Positions 21,636 to 33,734 of a stretch of 64,000 nucleotides of DNA are shown piece by piece. The DNA comes from Albula goreensis. Taxonomy: Eukaryota; Chordata; Actinopteri; Albuliformes; Albulidae. The translations under genes were made by a program, and so were the position numbers. The number at the start of each line of letters is the position of its first letter. Position 1 is the stretch's first letter. The notes beneath the pieces were generated by a model. That model was not told where the DNA came from and did no database searches. It saw only the letters and a list, made by a program, of their open reading frames with translations. The stretch spans positions 4,370,001 to 4,434,000 of the forward strand of contig CM040744.1 in the NCBI GenBank assembly GCA_022829145.1, read 5' to 3'.

Positions 21636-23045
21636 ACACATTAGCATTTAATTTCCCGGGAGGAGCAGTCAGTTTAGGCGGAACAGCTCTTTGCCCCTGG
21701 CGGTGTGCTGGAGTTTTCTCTCGGTAAAGCGAAGGTGAAAACTTTTTAATGGAATCTTAATTTGTTCAATTAGCCCATGTAACTGGCTGCTTTTTTTTCT
21801 TCCTCTTTTCACTTTTTTAAACGTTTTAAAAAGCTTACCATGCCTGAGAACGAGGGCCGAGGTGTGGAGTGCAGGTGCTTTAATTGAAATACAATAATGT
21901 GTTAGTCAGCAGCGGAATAATGGTGATCAACGCCCCCCATGGCCCCCAGCTCCAGCTGAAGAGTATGAGATGCTGGAAGTTTGTAGCGTTGGGATGCTGC
22001 GCCATGCACCCCACGGAACCAGGACTCCAAACGAGGAGCGGGAGCATCGCGGTGTGCGCTGGGGCGTAATTATGCTGAACGAGCTCTCCTCATTTAAAAG
22101 AAAGCGCTTTGAATTAAGCGCAGCCCTCGGCTGTGGCAGGTACTTAACTGAGTTTGCTCCGTGCCGCGGATCCTGGGGGGGGGGGTGTACAAGGGCGACG
22201 GTAAACACGCGCGCCCTTAGCATTCAGCCGGAGTAGCAGGCATCGCTCACTAATTACGGCTCCGAGGGGATAAACAGGGAAATGAAAGGTGCCTTTTCTG
22301 CGACTAACCTTCCCTTAGGGGTCTCTGCGGGCTAGGCCAGGTTTTCGCCTAAAGACAGACACACCAGTCGCCCCTTTCAAAGGCCCCCCACGCCCCCGCG
22401 CCCTCCACGAGCCCATCCCCCCTTTCACGCTGCACACAGCTCCCCTTCTGCAGGCAAACACGTACACTCTTTGGTGTTGTGTTTGCTTTTTGTGTTTATT
22501 TTTTTATTTATGGTGTATTTGTGCATTGTACTTTCTGCTCTTTTGAATCCAAATACTGTCAACTGAAGTTGACAAGAAGTTTTTTTCTTTTCTTTTTTTT
22601 TTTTTTTTATAAAGTTTTTCCTCCGTCGTTATTATCAACGTCATAAGTCCTGAGTGGATCGAAATGAAATCCATGCTGTTGCTGTTGCAGTTTGGTAAGT
22701 TCATTTAATTTGGTAAATTATAAATTCATTATCATAATCCAAGCGTAGTTTGCGCAGCTGATAGTGAAGTTGGTTTGGAGTTTCCTGCCGCTCTGTGTGT
22801 CAGCGCGGCTCGGTTTGTGATGATCGTGCTGAAACGACGCGAGGCTCTGGAGTGGGCTTCGCCTGTGACGGCAGTTAGCACTGGATCGGATTGCTTTAGC
22901 TCCTGCACGGTAACCGCAGTAACTTAAAACTACCTGGGGTCCAATCACATTTAAGCTTGCCTTTTGCATTTCAAAGAGCAGTGCAATGGGAGGCAATGTT
23001 GGCTTCAACAGAGAGACTTGCCATTGCCAGACTATAGTGGGTTCT
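21636..23045. other. unique intron 4 sequence, possible conserved non-coding element
   Basis: No exon. 21650-22330 combines homeodomain-type AT cores (TTAATTTGTTCAATTAG, GCTTTAATTGAAATAC) with GC-rich segments. A poly-T run lies near 22589-22608. Confidence 0.45.
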
Positions 23046-23049
23046 ACTC

Positions 23050-25415
23050 CTGAGTGGTGAAGTTTTGGTCAGTGCTCAGTTGTTAGTGAATCCCTTGCTC
23101 TGAGTAAATCCCCTGCTCTGAGTGAATTCCTTCGCTCTAAATGAATCCCCTGCTCTGTAGTAGGGTGTAATTAAACTGTGAGTGAATCCCCTTGCTCTCA
23201 GTGAATCCCCTGCTCATGCTGGGTGTAATGAGGCTGTGAGTAAATCCTGTCCTCTGGAGATGGATGTAATGAAGCTGCAAGTGAATACCCTGCTCTGAGT
23301 GAATCCCCTGCTCTGTAGCTGGGTGTAATGAAGCTGTGAGTGAATCCCCTGCTCTGTAGATGGGTGTAATGAAGCTGTGAGTGAATCCTCTGCTCTGAGT
23401 GAATCCCCTGCTCTGTAGATGGGTGTAATGAAGCTGTGAGTGAATCCCCTGCTCTGTAGCTGGGTGTAATGAAGCTCTGAGTGAATCCCTTGCTCTGTAG
23501 CTGGGTGTAATGAAGCTCTGAGTGAATCCCCTGCTCTGTAGCTGGGTGTAATGAAGCTGTGAGTGAATCCTCTGCTCTGAATGAATCCCCTGCTCTGTAG
23601 CTGGGTGTAATGAAGCTGTGAGTGAATCCTCTGCTCTGAGTGAATCCCCTGCTCTGTAGCTGGGTGTAATGAAGCTGTGAGTGAATCCCCTGCTCTGTAG
23701 CTGGGTGTAATGAAGCTCTGAGTGAATCCCCTGCTCTGTAGCTGGGTGTAATGAAGCTGTGAGTGAATCCTCTGCTCTGAGTGAATCCCCTGCTCTGTAG
23801 CTGGGTGTAATGAAGCTGTGAGTGAATCCCCTGCTCTGAGTGAATCCCCTGCTCTGTAGCTGGGTGTAATGAAGCTGTGAGTGAATCCCTGCTCTGTAGC
23901 TCTGTGAGTGAATCCCCTGCTCTCTGAGTGAATCCCCTGCTCTGTAGCTGGGTGTAATGAAGCTGTGAGTGATCCTCTGCTCTGAGTGAATCCCCTGCTC
24001 TGTAGCTGGGTGTAATGAAGCCCCTGCTCTGAGTGAATCCCCTGCTCTGTAGCTGGGTGTAATGAAGCTGAGTGAATCCCCCCTGCTCTGTAGCTGGTAA
24101 TGAAGCTGTGAGTGAATCCCCTGTGAATGTAATGAAGCTGTGAGTGAATCCCCTGCTCTGAGTGAATCCCCTGCTCTGTAGCTGGTGTAATGAAGCTGTG
24201 AGTGAATCCCCTGCTCTGTAGCTCTGTGAGTGAAGCTGTGAGTGAATCCCTGCCTTGCTCTGTAGATGGGTGAGTGAATCCTCTGCTCTGAGTGAATCCC
24301 CTGCTCTGAAGCTGGGTGTAATGAAGCTGTGTGAATCCCCTGCTCTAGCTCTGTAGAGTGAATCCCCTGCTCTGTAGCTGGGTGTAATGAAGCTGTGAGT
24401 GAATCCCTGCTCTGTGAGTGTAATCCTGTGAGTGAATCCCCCTGCTCTGTAGCTGGGTGTAATGAAGCTGTGAGTGAATCCCCTCTGAGTGAATCCCCTG
24501 CCTGTAGCTGCTGTAATGAAGCTGTGAGCTGGGTGTAATGAAGCTGTGAGTGAATCCCCTGCTCTGAGTGAATCCCCTGCTCTGTAGCTGGGTGTAATGA
24601 AGCTGTGAGTGAATCCCCTGCTCTGAGTGAATCCCCTGCTCTGTAGCTGGGTGTAATGAAGCTGTGAGTGAATCCCCTGCTCTGTGAATCCCTGCTCTGT
24701 AGCTGGGTGTAATGAAGCTGTGAGTGAATCCCCTGCTCTGTAGCTGGGTGTAATGAAGCTGTGAGTGAATCCCTGCCCTGCTCTGCTGAGTGAATCCCCT
24801 GCCCCTGCTCTGTGAATCCCCTGCTCTGTAGGGTGTAATGAAGCTGTGAGTGAATCCCCTGCTCTGTAGCTGGGTGTAATAATGAAGCTGTAGAGTGAAT
24901 CCCCTGCTCTGTGTAATTAAACTGTGAGTGAATCCCCTGCTCTGTAGCTGGGTGTAATGAAGCTGTGAGTGAATCCCCTGCTCTGTAGCTGGGCTGGCTG
25001 TAGTGAATCCCCTGCTCTGAGTGAATCCCCTGCTCTGTAGCTGGGTGTGAGTGAATCCCCTGCTCTGTAGCTGGGTGTAATGAAGCTGTGAGTGAATCCC
25101 CTGCTCTGTAGATGGGTGTAATGAAGCTGTGAGTGAATCCCCTGCTCTGAGTGAATCCCCTGCTCTGTAGCTGGGTGTAATGAAGCTGTGAGTGAATCCC
25201 CTGCTCTGTAGCTGGGTGTAATGAAAGTGAATCCCTCTGTGAGTGAATCCCCTGCTCTGAGTGAATCCCCTGCTCTGTAGCTGGGTGTAATGAAGCTGTG
25301 AGTGAATCCCCTGCTCTGTAGATGGGTGTAATGAAGCTGTGAGTGAATCCCCTGCTCTGTAGCTGGGTGTAATGAAGCTGTGAGTGAATCCCCTGCTCTG
25401 CAGCCGGGTGTAATG
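23050..25415. repeat. 41-bp minisatellite, largest array in the window
   Basis: Basic unit GTGAGTGAATCCCCTGCTCT plus GTAGCTGGGTGTAATGAAGCT (41 bp), often with an extra 18-bp GAGTGAATCCCCTGCTCT. Over 50 units in total, with many short and scrambled ones between about 23880 and 25080. The + strand unit contains no TTA, CTA or TCA, so the minus strand has no stop codon in any frame whatever the indels. This explains an 813-codon open frame at 23137-25578. Confidence 0.96.
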
Positions 25416-26147
25416 AAGCAGCAGCGGCTAGGCGGGTCCTCTGCAGAGGCACGCTGACTGTCAACAGCGCTAATAGAAATGAGGGATCACCTGTGTGAGG
25501 TAATGAGACAGTAAGGCCTGGGCAGGAAGACTGGCCTCTGTCATCCACAATCTGTCTGTCACAGAATGATGATGTCACAGCCCCCCTCAGGAGTCAGGCT
25601 GTCTCCTGCCTAACAGCTTGATTAAGTGAAACTCAGACTGTGAGACGTCTCGGTCTTCTGCTCGGAGCCTTGGGGAACCTTTTATACTCTCTCCTCTCTC
25701 TGTCCAGAAAAGCTTTTTGGGTTTTATTGGAGTATTTTTAAAGCCTTTCTTTTTTAGCAGAAGATTGCTTTACAGCCAGGTTAATAATGCAGTTAGCTGC
25801 CCAATTACGGCCGTAATTGTTCCTCCACTGTAGTTAATTCCGTATTTGTTCAGTTCATTAACGTAGATGTTTTTACACTGCGGTCAGCACCTTGCTTATA
25901 TAAAAGCGGCTCTTTTGTGCGCGGCGTTTGGTGATGCGGGCCGTGCGGAGGCCGTAAAGTGCGTGAGCGGCAGCCGGCCTCCTATCACAGCGAATGTGTC
26001 CCAGCGGAAACGGTGGATGATCGAGTCTGAGAAAACGATCATAAAGGGCTGGCGAGCGGAGAGGCGGCGCAATCACTCAGTTTCCCTTTGGGAGAGTTTT
26101 AAAGTAGTTTTGAAAGCAAATAGCTTTGAAATAATTGGATATGATAG
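25416..26147. other. unique intron 4 sequence
   Basis: Unique, with AT-rich stretches near 25740-25870 followed by a GC-richer segment. No supported gene. Confidence 0.55.
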
Positions 26148-26523
26148 GGGTCAGTCCTGGAGGGCCGCAGTGTCTGCAGGTTTAACTCCAGTCCTGGAGG
26201 GCCGCAGTGTCTGCAGGTTTAACTCCAGTCCTGGAGGGCCGCAGTGTCTGCAGGTTTAACTCCAGTCCTGGAGGGCCGCAGTGTCTGCAGGTTTAACTCC
26301 AGTCCTGGAGGGCCGCAGTGTCTGCAGGTTTAACTCCAGTCCTGGAGGGCTACAGTGTCTGCAGGTTTAACTCCAGTCCTGGAGGGCCACAGTGTCTGCA
26401 GGTGTAACTCCAGTCCTGGAGGGCCGCAGTGTCTGCAGGTTTAACTCCAGTCCTGGAGGGCCACAGTGTCTGCAGGTTTAACTCCAGTCCTGGAGGGCTA
26501 CAGTGTCTGCAGGTTTAACTCCA
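26148..26523. repeat. 37-bp minisatellite (about 10 copies)
   Basis: Unit CCAGTCCTGGAGGGCCGCAG plus TGTCTGCAGGTTTAACT. The GTCCTGGAGGGCCGCAG core resembles a sequence dispersed in many fish genomes, so this array may have grown from a mobile-element fragment. Confidence 0.95.
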
Positions 26524-27140
26524 AAGTGGTGAACCACTCAGATCGTCTGCTGTCACTGCGTATCTACAGAACTGCTGTCTGGCACACTTCTGGTGGAGGG
26601 TTAGGGAGAAATGGGGCAACTCCACACTCCTGCCTCCCCTCCCGAATCTCAGCCGACCCTGACACGGTGCAGGCTGAATCCCAGACACAAAAGAGTAACC
26701 CCCCACCTCTCTGTCTGCACCCCTCCTCTGTCTACACCCCTCCTCTCTGTCTGCACCCTTCCTCTCTGTCTGCACCCCTCCACTCTCCGTCTTGACCAGA
26801 ATGCTGGCCTTGGTGCCATTGTGCCCTGCATATTTTTGTTGTTTTTAAGTATCTGAAGAATATTTCAATATTTTAATATATGAAATAAAAGATGATAACT
26901 GCCTTCCCAGAATGCACCTCTGTATTGGCGATGTTTGTCTTGCCGCATTGCTGTACGCATTGTGTGCCTGTATCTGCTGGTTTCCTATCTCAGGCTGTAG
27001 CTGCTGTGTAACTAATTGTTAGAGTAGCTTACAGTTTCCCTGAAATCGATTGTTGAAAAGGTGTGACTAAATATTGGTATCAGCAGAGGTAATCTGAGTG
27101 TATTGTGTGCTTTGGCACTCTCTGTGTGAATAGAGCTTGC
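26524..27140. other. unique spacer with CT-rich repeat
   Basis: A short CTCTGTCTGCACCCCTC repeat occurs near 26705-26790, followed by an AT-rich tract near 26850-26900. No gene. Confidence 0.6.
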
Positions 27141-27385
27141 TGTTATTGTGTGTGTTGTGGTGTCGTCTGTGCTTTGGCTGTTGTTGTGTTGTGATGTTGT
27201 CTGACCTTTGGCTGTTGTTGTTTGTGTTGTGATGTTGTCTCTGCTTTGGGTGTTGTTGTTTGTGTTGTGATGTTGTCTCTGCTTTGGCTGTTGTTGTTTG
27301 TGTTGTGATGTTGTCTCTGCTTTGGCTGTTGTTGTTTGTGTTGTGATGTTGTCTCTGCTTTGGCTGTTGTTGTTTGTGTTGTGTT
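27141..27385. repeat. 38-bp minisatellite (GTT-rich)
   Basis: Unit TTTGGCTGTTGTTGTTTGTG plus TTGTGATGTTGTCTCTGC, about six copies. Confidence 0.93.
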
Positions 27386-27499
27386 CTTTGTTTGTCCCTG
27401 GCAGGTAGCGCTGATTGAGGCAGGTGTCACATTTTCTGTTTAAATGTTTCATTCATATTTATTGACAAATGAAAGGATGTAAAAATAGGCAATATAAAG

Positions 27500-28485
27500 A
27501 GGTTTTATTTTGTGCATGATCTGAATAGGGAATGACAAGCAACTTATTTAGTTGTTTGATTTGAGTACGGAATGTAAAGAGGTTTTATTTAGTAGCGTGA
27601 TTTGAATCGGGAATGACAAGACGGCTTATGTAGTTGTCTGATTTGAGTAGGGAATGTAAAGAGGTTTTATGTAGGAGTTTGATTTGAGCAGGAAATATGA
27701 AGTCTGGTTTATTTAGTAGCGTGATTTGAATAGGGAATGTAAAGACGGCTTTATTTAGTGGCATGATTTGAACAGGGAATGTAAAGACGGCTTTATTTAG
27801 TCGCGTGATTTGAATAGGGAATGTAAAGTTGGGTTTATTTAGTGGGGTGATTTGAATAGGGAATGTAAAGACGGCTTTATTTAGTAGCGTGATTTGAATA
27901 GGGAATGTAAAGTTGGGTTTATTTAGTGGGGTGATTTGAATAGGGAATGTAAAGACGGCTTTATTTAGTAGAGTGATTTGAATAGGGAATGTAAAGTTGG
28001 GTTTATTTAGTGGGGTGATTTGAATAGGGAATGTAAAGACGGCTTTATTTAGTCGCGTGATTTGAATAGGGAATGTAAAGTTGGGTTTATTTAGTCGTGT
28101 GATTTGAATAGGGAATGTAAAGTTGGGTTTATTTAGTCGTGTGATTTGAATAGGGAATGTAAAGTTGGGTTTATTTAGTCGTGTGATTTGAATAGGGAAT
28201 GTAAAGTTGGGTTTATTTAGTCGTGTGATTTGAATAGGGAATGTAAAGTTGGGTTTATTTAGTAGAGTGATTTGAATAGGGAATGTAAAGTTGGGTTTAT
28301 TTAGTAGGGTGATTTGAATAGGGAATGTAAAGTCGGGTTTATTTAGTAGGGTGATTTGAATAGGGAATGTAAAGACGGGTTTATTTAGTAGCGTGATTTG
28401 AACAGGGAATGTAAAGACGGGTTTATTTAGTAGCGTGACTTGAATAGGGAATGTAAAGACGGCTTTATTTAGTGGTGTGATTGGC
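27500..28485. repeat. 42-bp minisatellite (about 22 copies)
   Basis: Unit GTGATTTGAATAGGGAATGT plus AAAGTTGGGTTTATTTAGTCGT. Early copies (27480-27780) are diverged, while the middle is nearly uniform, as expected from local expansion. Confidence 0.96.
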
Positions 28486-31100
28486 TGTGACTGTGATGGT
28501 GGTTGGGGTGGGTGTTTCCTGCTGGATGGGATGCTCCCTCGCCCCGCTCAGCCGTGCTGAAGGCTCTGACTGTCCACCTGTCTGTCCATCTGTCTGTGGC
28601 CGCAGCCGTTTTTTCCGCAAAGCCTGGAGCCTGCCCAGGCCTCAGTGCACAGGTGTATCTCAGGTACAGCTCTGCACAGGTATCTCCATGCTTACTGTGC
28701 GTATGAAAATGAAAATGTTTGCTACCGCAGCAAATGTAAAATCTACTGAAACCATGGCAACTTCACTGAATCAGTCCGCGTGTGATAGGCTGTGAGAGGA
28801 AATATCAGACATACAAAATATGAGTGCAGGAAATTTCCGCCTCACGTGGAGTTTGCAGTACGCAGTTATTTTTTACTTGCATTTATTGAAAAAGCGGCAT
28901 AAATAACTGTATTAAAATAACCTTCTAGGCTAAGGGCCTCTGTTGATTTAAATCCAGCGTGGCTGTAAATCTTTGGTACTCCACTAAATGAATCAGCATA
29001 ATGAGGAAGCTGAGCTTTTGGCTCGACTTCCATCTGATGGCTCCCCCCTTGCTGGACGGTGACTTCCCATAATTCCCAGAATGTCGTAAAACCGCTGAAT
29101 TACGGACATCAGCTCCAAGTGACCCGTAATTATGTACAACAGCTCAGAGTGGCCCACATTTATTTGGTATCCGTGTGCGTGTGTGCATTTTTCTGTTTGT
29201 GTAATTCCGCCATCAGCAATGAAACAATGCTTGGTACCTGTCACAGACTGTTATATAGATTTATAATGAAAATATGAAGAACATTTTCTAAGGAAATGAG
29301 CAATGACATGGCAGCTTTTGGCTTTTAAGTGGTTGTGATGATAATGACACAGAACACGTCCGCGCCACACGGCTGCTCAGCTGCGATAGAGGCCGTCACA
29401 GCAACAGCAGAATCTAAACGCAAGACACGGTGACATTTTTGAAGCTCAAAATGCACGAGATAAAGTACGGTCTTAAAGTGAAGACGTACTGAAATAAAAA
29501 TGAGATATTGTTGAAATGATTGTGAGTAAAATGAAAACATAGACAGTAGAGTGTGTCATTGGGGGCTTTTTCATCTCTTGACCCTAAGAGTGCAGCAGTG
29601 AATTTGTGTGCTTTTTGCTGAGGGTCTGATTGGACGCTGCATTAGCCCCACAGTCTGTGACCCTCTTTTGTCCCAGTTCAGCCACCATCTCCTCCAGGTC
29701 CCAGCCTGCCTGCAGGGCTCTGGTGCCTACCTAGATACCCATACCCTCAGCCACTCAACTGTGTTCACAGCTTTAAAAATTACTCTTATTATTTTACACA
29801 GCATTTCTCAACCCCTGAGGAGTTCCCCTCTGAATATAATCCTCTCTTTAAAAAAAGTCAATTAAATGAGTAAAACAGGCTTTTGGGATTTGGTCTGATT
29901 CGCTGAGAGTATGAAGTAATAGCGATGATTTAAATGCCCAAATATGGCAGTAAGCTTTCACACTTAGAGGCTGCGGGTTTGAATCCTCAGTGTGGCACAT
30001 CGATGTGGCTGTGGGTGAGGCTGCAGGTTTAAATCCTCAGTGTGGCACAGCGATGTGACTCTGAATGTGCGTTTCCTGTTTGAGATGCAGGCCGGAGCTC
30101 CATGTGGTTCTTGAGTGAAGTTGCTGGGTGTTTGTTTTAGGGTTAGCTTGTTTATGTGCGTGTGTGTATGTGTGTGTGCGTGTGTGCTTGCATGTGTTCA
30201 TTTGTACTCGTGTGTGTGTTTGTGTGCCTGTCTGGTTGAGTGTGTGTGTGCGTGCATGTGTGCTTGTGCATTTGTACGTGTGTGTGTGTGTGTGTGTGTG
30301 TGTGAGAGACAGAATGCATGTAAAAATATATTTGAACAGCGTATGTATGTTCATATATATTTAATATGTGTTATTGTTTGTGCATGTATATCTGGGTTTT
30401 AGGTAGGACTGTCAGTCAACTGAAAAAATAAGTAATTGCATGATTTGCTGTAATGATGGCTGTGATAATTGACACTCAATTTATTTTAAAATAAATGTAC
30501 TTTTAAAATGAAGAGTGTTTAAATTTGGTTAAAATTGGGCTGGCCAGGTGTAAAAGTGTAAAAGCGCTGAGATGTTGCACATACGTGTGTGCAGCATCAT
30601 ATTTAACTGTGTTTTTTTAGTAATATGTAATTAGTTTCAAACATTCTGTGTTCATTTTGGCAGCCCTGATTTTGTAATTTTGTAACGTGCAGACGAACAG
30701 CAGGTTGTGTCGTATCACAACTATTCACAGACGTCCGATAGAAATAAAATAAATGGAGTTAAACATAAGGAAATTGGCCGCTCTCTCTGTGTGTTCAGTC
30801 AGTGATCTCAGCGGTCAGTTCGGTCACTCGCTCGCTGTGTGTCATGTTTATCAGTCCGGTTCAGCTCCTCAGCCCTGTTCCAGACACTTCTACCCCAGGA
30901 TGGAAATCGATCTCATGGTGGAAAATCCATATGTGAGACGTGTAGCAGGTGAGGTAAGGTTTTATAACGCAGACCCCAGGCCACCCTTTTAGGCAAATAA
31001 CAGAGAGGGCTTTGTGATGCAGTGATGTCATCGATCAGCCCGGAGGCCCGCCCTGTTGGCCGAGCCTGGGCCGTGAGCCGAGTTAAACAAACCTTCGGCC
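28486..31100. other. unique intron 4 sequence with TG tract
   Basis: AT-rich, mostly unique. GT-rich sequence at about 30155-30305. No exon recognised. Confidence 0.55.
29965..30060. repeat. two copies of a B-box-like block
   Basis: GAGGCTGCGGGTTTGAATCC and GAGGCTGCAGGTTTAAATCC, each followed by TCAGTGTGGCACA, lie about 57 bp apart. GGTTTGAATCC resembles a tRNA/SINE B box, but no A box is evident, so this is at most a SINE relic. Confidence 0.4.
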
Positions 31101-31109
31101 TCGTTCTCC

Positions 31110-31114
<5 letters not shown>

Positions 31115-31180
<66 letters not shown>
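31115..31180. repeat. (GT)n microsatellite
   Basis: Roughly 29 uninterrupted GT dinucleotides next to the GAGA-rich minisatellite. Confidence 0.95.
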
Positions 31181-31214
31181 GGTGTATGAGTGTGTGTATG
31201 TATATGAGTTCACA

Positions 31215-32515
31215 GAGAGTGTTTGAGAGATAGGTCGGGGCCCACAGAGAGCATGTGAGAGAGAGGCCGAGGGCTACAGAGAGTGTGTGAGAGAGAGGCC
31301 GAGGGCCACAGAGAGTGTGTGAGAGAGAGGCCAAGGGCCACAGAGAGTGTGTGAGAGAGAGGCCCAGGGCCACAGAGAGTGTGAGAGAGAGAGGCCTAGG
31401 GCCACAGAGAGTGTGTGAGAGAGAGGCCGAGGGCCACAGAGAGTGTGTGAGAGAGAGGCCCAGGGCCACAGAGAGTGTGAGAGAGAGAGGCCCAGGGCCA
31501 CAGAGAGTGTGTGAGAGAGAGGCCGAGGGCCACAGAGAGTGTGTGAGAGAGAGGCCCAGGGCCACAGAGAGTGTGAGAGAGAGGCCCGAGGGCCACAGAG
31601 AGTGTGTGAGAGAGAGAGGCTAGGGCCACAGAGAGTGTGTGAGAGAGAGGCCGAGGGCCACAGAGAGTGTGTGAGAGAGAGAGCTGCAGAGAAGCTGGGG
31701 CCACAGAGAGTGTGTGAGAGAGAGGCCGAGGGCCACAGAAGTGTGTGAGAGAGAGGCCGAGGGCCACAGAGAGTGTGTGAGAGAGAGGCCGAGGGCCACA
31801 GAGAGTGTGTGAGAGAGAGAGCTGCAGAGAAGCTGGGGCCACAGAGAGTGTGTGAGAGAGAGGCCGAGGGCCACAGAAAGTGTGAGAGAGAGGCCGAGGG
31901 CCACAGAGAGTGTGTGAGAGAGAGGCCGAGGGCCACAGAGAGTGTGTGAGAGAGAGGCCGAGGGCCACAGAGAGTGTGAGAGAGAGAGGCCGAGGGCCAC
32001 AGAGAGAGTGTGAGAGAGAGGCCGAGGGCCACAAAGAGAGTGTGAGAGAGAGAGGCCTAGGGCCACAGAGAGTGTGTGAGAGAGAGGCCTAGGGCCACAG
32101 AGAGTGTGAGAGAGAGGCCAAGGGCCACAGAGAGTGTGTGAGAGAGAGGCCGAGGGCCACAGAGAGTGTGAGAGAGAGAGGCCGAGGGCCACAGAGAGAG
32201 TGTGAGAGAGAGGCCAAGGGCCACAGAGAGTGTGTGAGAGAGAGGCCGAGGGCCACAGAGAGTGTGTGAGAGAGAGAGGCCGAGGGCCACAGAGAGAGTG
32301 TGTGAGAGAGAGGCCTAGGGCCACAGAGAGTGTGTGAGAGAGAGGCCGAGGGCCACAGAGAGAGTGTGAGAGAGAGGCCAAGGGCCACAGAGAGTGTGTG
32401 AGAGAGAGAGGCCACGAGGCCACAGAGAGTGTGTGAGAGAGAGAGGCCTAGGGCCACAGAGAGTGTGAGAGAGAGAGGCCGAGGGCCACAAAGAGAGTGT
32501 GAAAGGGAGGCCGGA
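31215..32515. repeat. 32-bp GAGA-rich minisatellite (about 40 copies)
   Basis: Unit GAGGGCCACAGAGAGTGTGT plus GAGAGAGAGGCC, with length variants that add or lose GA steps. Two longer variants near 31680 and 31820 contain GCTGCAGAGAAGCTGG. Open frames on both strands are repeat artefacts. Confidence 0.96.
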
Positions 32516-33734
32516 GAGATGCAGCCAGCAGTGTGAGGAGGACTTTGCCTTTTGGAGCTACACTGCGGGCTCAGGGTGAGATCTGCAGCTACAGGGGGAG
32601 GCCATGCGTGCAGCGGAGACAGAGGGGCGCTCGCGGTCTATGTCACAGCTCGGCATTATATGGGGCTATGTGGCTGCTGTGGGTTTGTGGGGGATTTGTG
32701 CGCGTGGCGTGCGTTGATCAAATACGGAGAAAAATGTTTTTATTTTCAATTTGGATTATTTCCAACTCATCTCAATGATCGTCTTTTTCTTCTCCGTCTT
32801 TAATTTCTTGGGGCGTGGGTGTGGCAACCCTTGCTCTGATCTGCTGTGATGGCTTTTGGGGTTCTGTAGTATGCAAATCGGTGGAAGATATCCAGACACG
32901 AAAAAAAAATGTCTGCAAAATATGCAAATTAATTTGCGTGTAACCTATTCGCCTTTTTGCCCTTAAAATACTTACATATTTATTTATAAGATTTATTTTG
33001 CGTATGCAGTAAAGTTTATCGGATTAAATGCATACAATGTTGTTGAATTTCGCTCTTTATGGAGGCCAGTTTAGGCTGCTTTGTGCCTGTTTCTGGCTGA
33101 GGGCTTGCGCTTTTTTTTTAAGAACACTTCACTGTCTGATAAATGTGTCATTTCTCTTTCCTATCTGTCCTGCTGCTCCATATTGAGATGTCCACTCGTT
33201 TTTGTCTGGATTGTGCTGTGAAACACAATGTTGCCAGTAAGGCACAAAACAGAAGTGGTTCTGTCTGTTATTGGGGGTTCTATTGTCCATGTAACTGGGG
33301 AGTGGACTGTCAGAACTGCGGTCTCCTTTGTCAGAACGTTTGTCTGTGTAACTGGGGAGTGGACTGTCAGAACTGCGGTCTGCTTTGTGAGCGGATCGGC
33401 TGCTTTATGTCCGTGCGTGGGACAGCGGTAGCAGCTTCCCGCTGTCCCACGCAGCGTAGCCTAGCGACCGTTTCTCAGTGCTCCAGACAGTGACCATCTG
33501 AAGATTCCATTCACTGTGTTAATACAATGTGTATTAAGTGCATGTGCTTCCAAGCACTGTCCCATTTCCACATGTCTCTCCATTTCACCGTACCATACCG
33601 TACAACCTTTAACACTGCATGATTGTGTTCTGCTACGCTGCACAGAACCTTCTGTGTCTGTAATTCTAAAGCCAGCACTCACAACAGAGAGATGACCTTC
33701 TGTGTCTGTACTTTTCTCAACGGCTTCAGTAATT
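32516..33734. other. unique intron 4 sequence with a 57-bp duplication
   Basis: GTAACTGGGGAGTGGACTGT and the bases after it occur at 33291-33324 and again at 33348-33381. The rest is unique, including an AT-rich tract 32880-33060. No gene. Confidence 0.6.

Noticed and set aside
23050..25415. Regularly spaced repeats considered as a CRISPR array
   Set aside because: The whole unit is repeated with no unique spacers, in an intron-containing eukaryotic gene. It is a minisatellite.
30753..30992. 79-codon plus-strand frame in unique sequence (candidate extra exon or gene)
   Set aside because: No recognisable domain, no splice-site pair that keeps the fbxl17 frame, and length within chance expectation.
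31274..32032. Long minus-strand open frames (up to about 267 codons) across 31083-32457
   Set aside because: They translate the 32-bp GAGA-rich minisatellite into repeats of a Leu-Ser-Leu-Thr-His motif, in several overlapping frames. This is a repeat artefact, not a gene.
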